DNA from: Acanthaster planci
Taxonomy: Eukaryota > Echinodermata > Asteroidea > Valvatida > Acanthasteridae
Reading direction: 5' to 3'
Assembly (NCBI RefSeq): GCF_001949145.1
Contig: NW_019091529.1
Coordinates: 906,625 to 940,706, forward strand
Length of the DNA: 34,082 nucleotides
Positions within the stretch are counted from its first letter, which is position 1; each line of letters begins with the position of its first letter. Under the pieces are notes generated by a model. The model was given only the letters and a program-made list of their open reading frames with translations, had not been told where the DNA came from and ran no database searches. This document shows positions 12,901-18,900 of the stretch, piece after piece. A program made the position numbers and the translations under genes.

Positions 12901-15900
12901 GGTAATACTGGTAGCTTTGTCCCAGTTTCATTCTGGATTTCATTCTGTTACATGCAATATAATGGAAGATTTAACCCCTTCATGTCGGGATATTTTTACC
13001 GCAACCCACCTGGCTGCCAGGTTTATTTTTCCAGTTTTGCTAACGGCAACCGCAGACACCAACATTGGCCACCAGGCCTATCTGCCAAGTTTGCTGGGTC
13101 ACACACTGCACACAGCCTGACTCTGTGTAGTCATGAACCCTGCTGGGATATTTGGATCCCGTTCAACAAAATACCAGGTACCCAGCACTTACCTTGCCCA
13201 CGCGACAACACCAACTACCCAAAGACGCTCGGTCACAGCGGAGAGTGCAGCGCCCGCTAAGTTCACACGGTCTATGCTTGCTTAGCGGGCACCTTGGCTC
13301 GTGTGCCCGCTTCCCAGTAGTCCATGCATGCCCAGCATCAATGCCCAGCCCCAACTTGTACATTGAGTGCGCTTCACAAGTTTTTTATTTTAGCTAATGC
13401 CCAGTGAAGATTGTTTTTATTTTGCGCAAAGTTTGCTTATAATTTTCTTGCACGTTTCTTTTTGCAAGTTCTTGTCAAATCCCCTTTCCGTATGTAATGA
13501 TATATATAAACAGCCCCTTCTAAGTTTGAACCTTCCCATGAAAACTATCTTTCCAAACTGATCCTCCCCATAATTATAAAATAAACAGACACAAGAAAAA
13601 CTCAAGACAAATTTTTCTCACTTTTCTTCTCCTCTTGACGACTTGTCATTTCTTTTTTTCTCTCTCTTCTCATATTTACAATCATTTCATCTTTCTTCAA
13701 TTTTATTAAAAAAAAGGAACCCTCCAGTAAAAAATTAGCCAAAAAAAGAGAGTAGTTGCATTACACAATGTCTTCAAATAAGTGGAAACTGTTGTAAAAA
13801 ACTTAGCCAAAAAAAGGACAGAAATGGAGAGTAGTTGCATTACATGATGTCTTGACACAGGAGAAAATTCTTGTGAAAAAGTTTGCCAAAATTGTACACG
13901 AATAAGTAATTGATTCACGTATGATAAACCTTGGAGGATTTGCCCCAAAATTCATGTACTATTTCTTGGAATACAGGAAACTTTACATAAATAAGCAATT
14001 GAGTCAAGTGTGATAAACCTTGAAACAAGGAGCAGCAAAAAGTGGAACTTTGCTAATTTCACACATCAATTTAGTCACTTTTCTTTTACTATTTCTAAAA
14101 CAAACATCATAAAATTTCATGTACTATTTCATTTATGATATCTTTGAATACAGGAAACTTTGCACAAATAAGCAATTATTCAAGTGTGATATTCCATGAA
14201 ACAAGGAACAGCACAAAGTGGCACTTCACAAATTTCACACATCACTTTGGTCTCTTTTTACAATGTAGCTTGATTTCCAGTTGGGGAAATATTTACAGCA
14301 AAATGTCTTCCTATCAGTCTACCTGGACCAGGAAGACGGGTTGGTCTACCTCTAGATCGATACACTGGCAAATTGGTGCACGCAACTCTAAAATTTCACT
14401 CACCAAAATGTGTCACCAATTTCCTTATACACAAGATAAGAGTTTACAAGAGCAACATCAAGCAAAAAAAACCCAGTTTCTTATACCATTTGATGGATTT
14501 TCTGACTGAACGGTGCAACGATGCCAGCTGGTCTGCAATGTCCACACCCTTCATCCTCTCATTGTAGTCGAGTACACACTTGGGTTTCTCCAAAGCGATG
14601 CCGTCACGGTTCCTCTTGCCGGTGTCGGCCATCTTGGCTGTGTGCATCGTGGACAGCATACGGACATCTTTTTTGTCTCGTCAGACCAAGGCAAGCAAGC
14701 CCTGGTCGCAAGAACGGTGAACAGCCTCACCTCTCTCAAGTTTCAAGGAGCACAAGTCCTTGGGCATGTCTTGACAATTGCTTCTCACCGTCCCGGAAAT
14801 GTTGGTCTTCTGGTTGTGTAGTTTCAGGTACAGTTCTAGGCTGCTGAACCATTTGTCCAGGAAAATGGTGTACCCTTTGCCATGAAGATCGGCATTCAAG
14901 TCAAGTACAAGTTTCGTACTTTCATTGAATACTAGACATTATTTTGCCCATTTTCTTAATTTTCTTGTTAAGTAAAAACATGTGGGTTGCTGTCCAATCC
15001 AACTTTCACCAGAGAGAACATCTCCCTTTTGCCTCTGCGAATATCAGTTACATTTCTGGGCCTTCGTTTTATAACATGTACGGATCGGAAGGCATGAGCA
15101 AGCAGTCCAACNNNNNNNNNNNNNNNNNNNNNNNNNNNNNNNNNNNNNNNNNNNNNNNNNNNNNNNNNNNNNNNNNNNNNNNNNNNNNNNNNNNNNNNNN
15201 NNNNNNNNNNNNNNNNNNNNNNNNNNNNNNNNNNNNNNNNNNNNNNNNNNNNNNNNNNNNNNNNNNNNNNNNNNNNNNNNNNNNNNNNNNNNNNNNNNNN
15301 NNNNNNNNNNNNNNNNNNNNNNNNNNNNNNNNNNNNNNNNNNNNNNNNNNNNNNNNNNNNNNNNNNNNNNNNNNNNNNNNNNNNNNNNNNNNNNNNNNNN
15401 NNNNNNNNNNNNNNNNNNNNNNNNNNNNNNNNNNNNNNNNNNNNNNNNNNNNNNNNNNNNNNNNNNNNNNNNNNNNNNNNNNNNNNNNNNNNNNNNNNNN
15501 NNNNNNNNNNNNNNNNNNNNNNNNNNNNNNNNNNNNNNNNNNNNNNNNNNNNNNNNNNNNNNNNNNNNNNNNNNNNNNNNNNNNNNNNNNNNNNNNNNNN
15601 NNNNNNNNNNNNNNNNNNNNNNNNNNNNNNNNNNNNNNNNNNNNNNNNNNNNNNNNNNNNNNNNNNNNNNNNNNNNNNNNNNNNNNNNNNNNNNNNNNNN
15701 NNNNNNNNNNNNNNNNNNNNNNNNNNNNNNNNNAATACACATAGATCATTATTACCTGTATGAACATGAAGAATTCACAGTAATGGGTGATTGTTTGTTC
15801 AGAAACTTACAATTTTATTGCCCTTAATTGGAAATTTGTTCACGCATGAGATGGATTGAATCTTATACTGTTAATTCTATAGGGAGCTTTCAGGCTGCGA

Positions 15901-18900
15901 GGAACAGCCAAGCATAATCCATTTTATGACAGCTACAATCAATATGAAACCTTCATAACATTCACCTTGGTTATAGTTTTTCGCATTGTATCAGGACTTT
16001 CAAGAGTGGGTACTTTCAGACATGACTTTCTGAGCTGTTTTCTTGAGGCCGCTCCATTTCTTTGAAATTGTAAGATTGCAAAAACAGTTAACTCAAAAGT
16101 AACATTAAAATACCTCTAGTATGGGAACCAGAGTGTATTATAAATAATAAAATATTATTTTGTACACAATGTGTTTTATACATTATTTATACTCTGTTTA
16201 GTCAGAGTGTAAATAATGTTTTTTTTATGACTACATGGGCCATTCCTAGTATGTTAGGTAATGCACTACACATTACAGTAAGGGAATTGATGTCCTACAA
16301 CAATTACATGTAACTTAAAACCTGTAAGAAGGAATCAAATTTCATGCGATTTACTGGTTATTTAGTTTCTTTAACTTTCAGACAGTTATTTGTCATCATC
16401 CCTGTCGACTGTCATTTTTTAATACCATTGATATACCATAACAAATCTTGTACCTTGGAGTTAGCTGCTTCACCCAATTCTCATTTCTGGAGTGGATCTG
16501 CCCGGTAACACTTGGCTACTAAGGTGGAAAGCTTGCGGTAGCACCCTGGAAGGATACAATCTCTTTTGTGAGTCTGTATGGTTCTGAAAAGAACCGTGAG
16601 GAACTCAACGTTTCGGACAGTATGCTCTGTCCGTCGTCAGGAGACTGAAGAGATGCCGACAGAGAGTGGGGCTTATAAGCTGACTGGGAGCACTGGAGTG
16701 TGACGGATCCTTCTGTGTAGTCAGGTGAAACGAGGATACAGCTGATGGATCCACCTGGGTACTGATGCATGTCAGTTGGTCATGGGCTGTGGCGGGGGAA
16801 GGTTGCCTGGGTATAGAAGACCCATGGGAGAGGGGGCCTAGGGTATAGAGGACCCATCAGACCAGGAGGTGAGCAGGGGCTGCCCGATGTCACTGATGGA
16901 GAAGCCGATGTCTTGAGGTACGGTGGGGTGTTTGGAGATTTCCAGGGCTTCTCTAATGCGTCTTGGGTACCACTGTTCGATGCTAGCGATGAGGTGGGCT
17001 TCTTCCCAGTTGGTGTAGTCTTCGGCTTGGGAATGCTTGATGATGGCTGACTTCTCATAGTCCCCCTTCCTGCCATGGGCTTTGTGTTCTTTGATCCTAG
17101 TAGGGAGGTCCCTACCAGTCTCTCCGATGTACACTTTGCCACACTGGAAGGGGATCTTGTACACACCTGGTCGGCGGCGTGGATCTTGCCTGTCCTTATG
17201 GGAAGTCAGCCCGTGGATCTTGAGGGGAGCTGTGTGGAACACCTTGATGTTGTGCTTGCTCAGGATACGCTGGATGTGGTGGGAGGTATTTCCTAGGTAT
17301 TTGGCTTTGGGTATAAGGGACTCTACGGCCTGGAGGGGGACTTGATCTTGGGTCTTGAGTCTTGATTTGCTTTGAATGGTATCCGTTGCGTTGGAGTGCT
17401 GTGGAGATGTGGTGGAGTTCCTTGTGTAGGTGCTCTTGGTCGCAGATGTTGTATGCTCGGCGGATGACGGCTCTGTTGACCGATGACTTGATCTTGGGGT
17501 GGTGGAAGGAGGCACTGTTGAGGTACCGGTCGGTGTGGGTGGGCTTGCGATACACCCTCCGGGCAAGACTGCCATTCTCCCTTCTGGACACCTCAACATC
17601 AAGAAACAAAATGCTGCCATTCCTCTCTTGTTCCATGGTGAAGTGGATGCTGCTTTGAAGCCAGTTGAGGTGGTCCAAAAAGAGTTGAAGGTTGTCTTGC
17701 CTGTGCTCCCAGATGACGAAGGTGTCATCCACATACTGGAGATAGATCTTGGGGCGGTGGTCTGCTGTGGTGATGGCGGTCTGCTCAAACTCTTCCATGA
17801 ATATGTCAGCCAGAACCAGGGATATAGGGGATCCCATGGAGGTTCCAGCTGTTTGTTCATAGAATTTGTCCCACCACTGGAAGCTGGCAGAATCGACGCA
17901 GATGGTGAGGAGGTCTTGAAGCTGGCTGGGGGTGAGGTCGGTGCGGTCCTTGAGGCTGGTGTCGGCTTGGAGTCGGTCCCTCACTATAGTGGTTGTGTCA
18001 GAGGTGGGAACGCAGGTGAAGAGCAACATGACATCAAAGCTGACCATGATGTCGCCCGGCTGCAGCCGGAGGTGTTGGATGATGGAGGAGAATTCATCTG
18101 AGTTCTTGATGTGGTGCCGGGTGTTACCAACTAGAGGGCGAAGGATCTTGGCCAGGTGTCTTGCAGTGTTGTAGGTGGGCCCTCCTCTGGAAGCGACAAT
18201 GGGGCAAAGTGGGGTCTCCTTCTTGTGTATCTTGGGCTGGCCAAAGAATCTTGGGCATCTTGAATAGGATTGACGTAACTGTCGGTACAGCTGTTCTGTG
18301 ATGTTCCCCGAGCGGTGGAGGGAGAGAAGCTTCTGTTGCAGCTTCCTCTCGATGGCTGCCGTGGGGTCTCTCCGAAGTTCACGGTAGCTGCCGGAATTGA
18401 GTACATCCATGACCTTGTGATCATACTCAACCCGGTCCATGACCACCGTGGCATTGCCCTTGTCAGCAAGGAGGATATGGATGGATTTGTCTTGGTGGAG
18501 GGACTTGATGGCTGAACAGTCTTCTCTGGTGATGTTGGGTTGGGTTGGGGTTCTTGTGTTTCCAGAGGGTTTGGCTGATGTCGAGGCGGATCTCATCGGC
18601 GGTGGTCTTGTCTAGGTGCCGGAGAGTGGGCTCAGTGGCTTGAATGATCTCTTCCTTGGGCAGGGCCCGGGGAGTGAGAGCAAAGTTCAGGCCTTGGGCA
18701 AGAACTTTCTCCTCGCTAGAGTACAGTGATCCCATGTACAAGGATCTAGTTTTGGTACAACTTTTTCTTCAAATCATAACCAGATCAACTGTTTTAATTT
18801 CTCATTATGTGACTATTCCAAATGACTGAAATTAAATGTTCAACCATTCAATGTGGCTTGTGGTGTACATTAATCAAATTTACCTTCGACACGTTCAACT

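Larger units (their letters stand above)
16518..18750 (-). mobile_element. Penelope-like retroelement with RT and GIY-YIG endonuclease (5'-truncated, frameshifted)
   Basis: Reading leftward from 18741: the N-terminal segment ([32 protein letters not shown]) and [20 protein letters not shown]. The RT core follows with [30 protein letters not shown] and the catalytic [10 protein letters not shown] at about 17709-17741. Next come [23 protein letters not shown] and the linker. The GIY-YIG endonuclease reads [20 protein letters not shown], then RIKEH (about 17060-17180). Penelope-like elements combine exactly these two enzymes. At least two frameshifts (near 18560 and 17360) disable it, and the 5' end is missing. 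The 3' noncoding part holds a hammerhead-like motif at about 16601-16646. It lies antisense to SETDB1 in the last intron. Confidence 0.9.

Noticed and set aside
14944-15767. Open frames of more than 200 codons across 15112-15733
   Set aside because: They run through the N gap and carry no information there.
17400-17860. N-terminal part of the open frame that includes the GIY-YIG domain
   Set aside because: It overlaps the RT in another register and is Pro/Ser/Thr noise. Only the part left of about 17370 belongs to the protein.
17499-18101. Plus-strand 200-codon open frame
   Set aside because: It is antisense to the Penelope-like reverse transcriptase and has no motif of its own.
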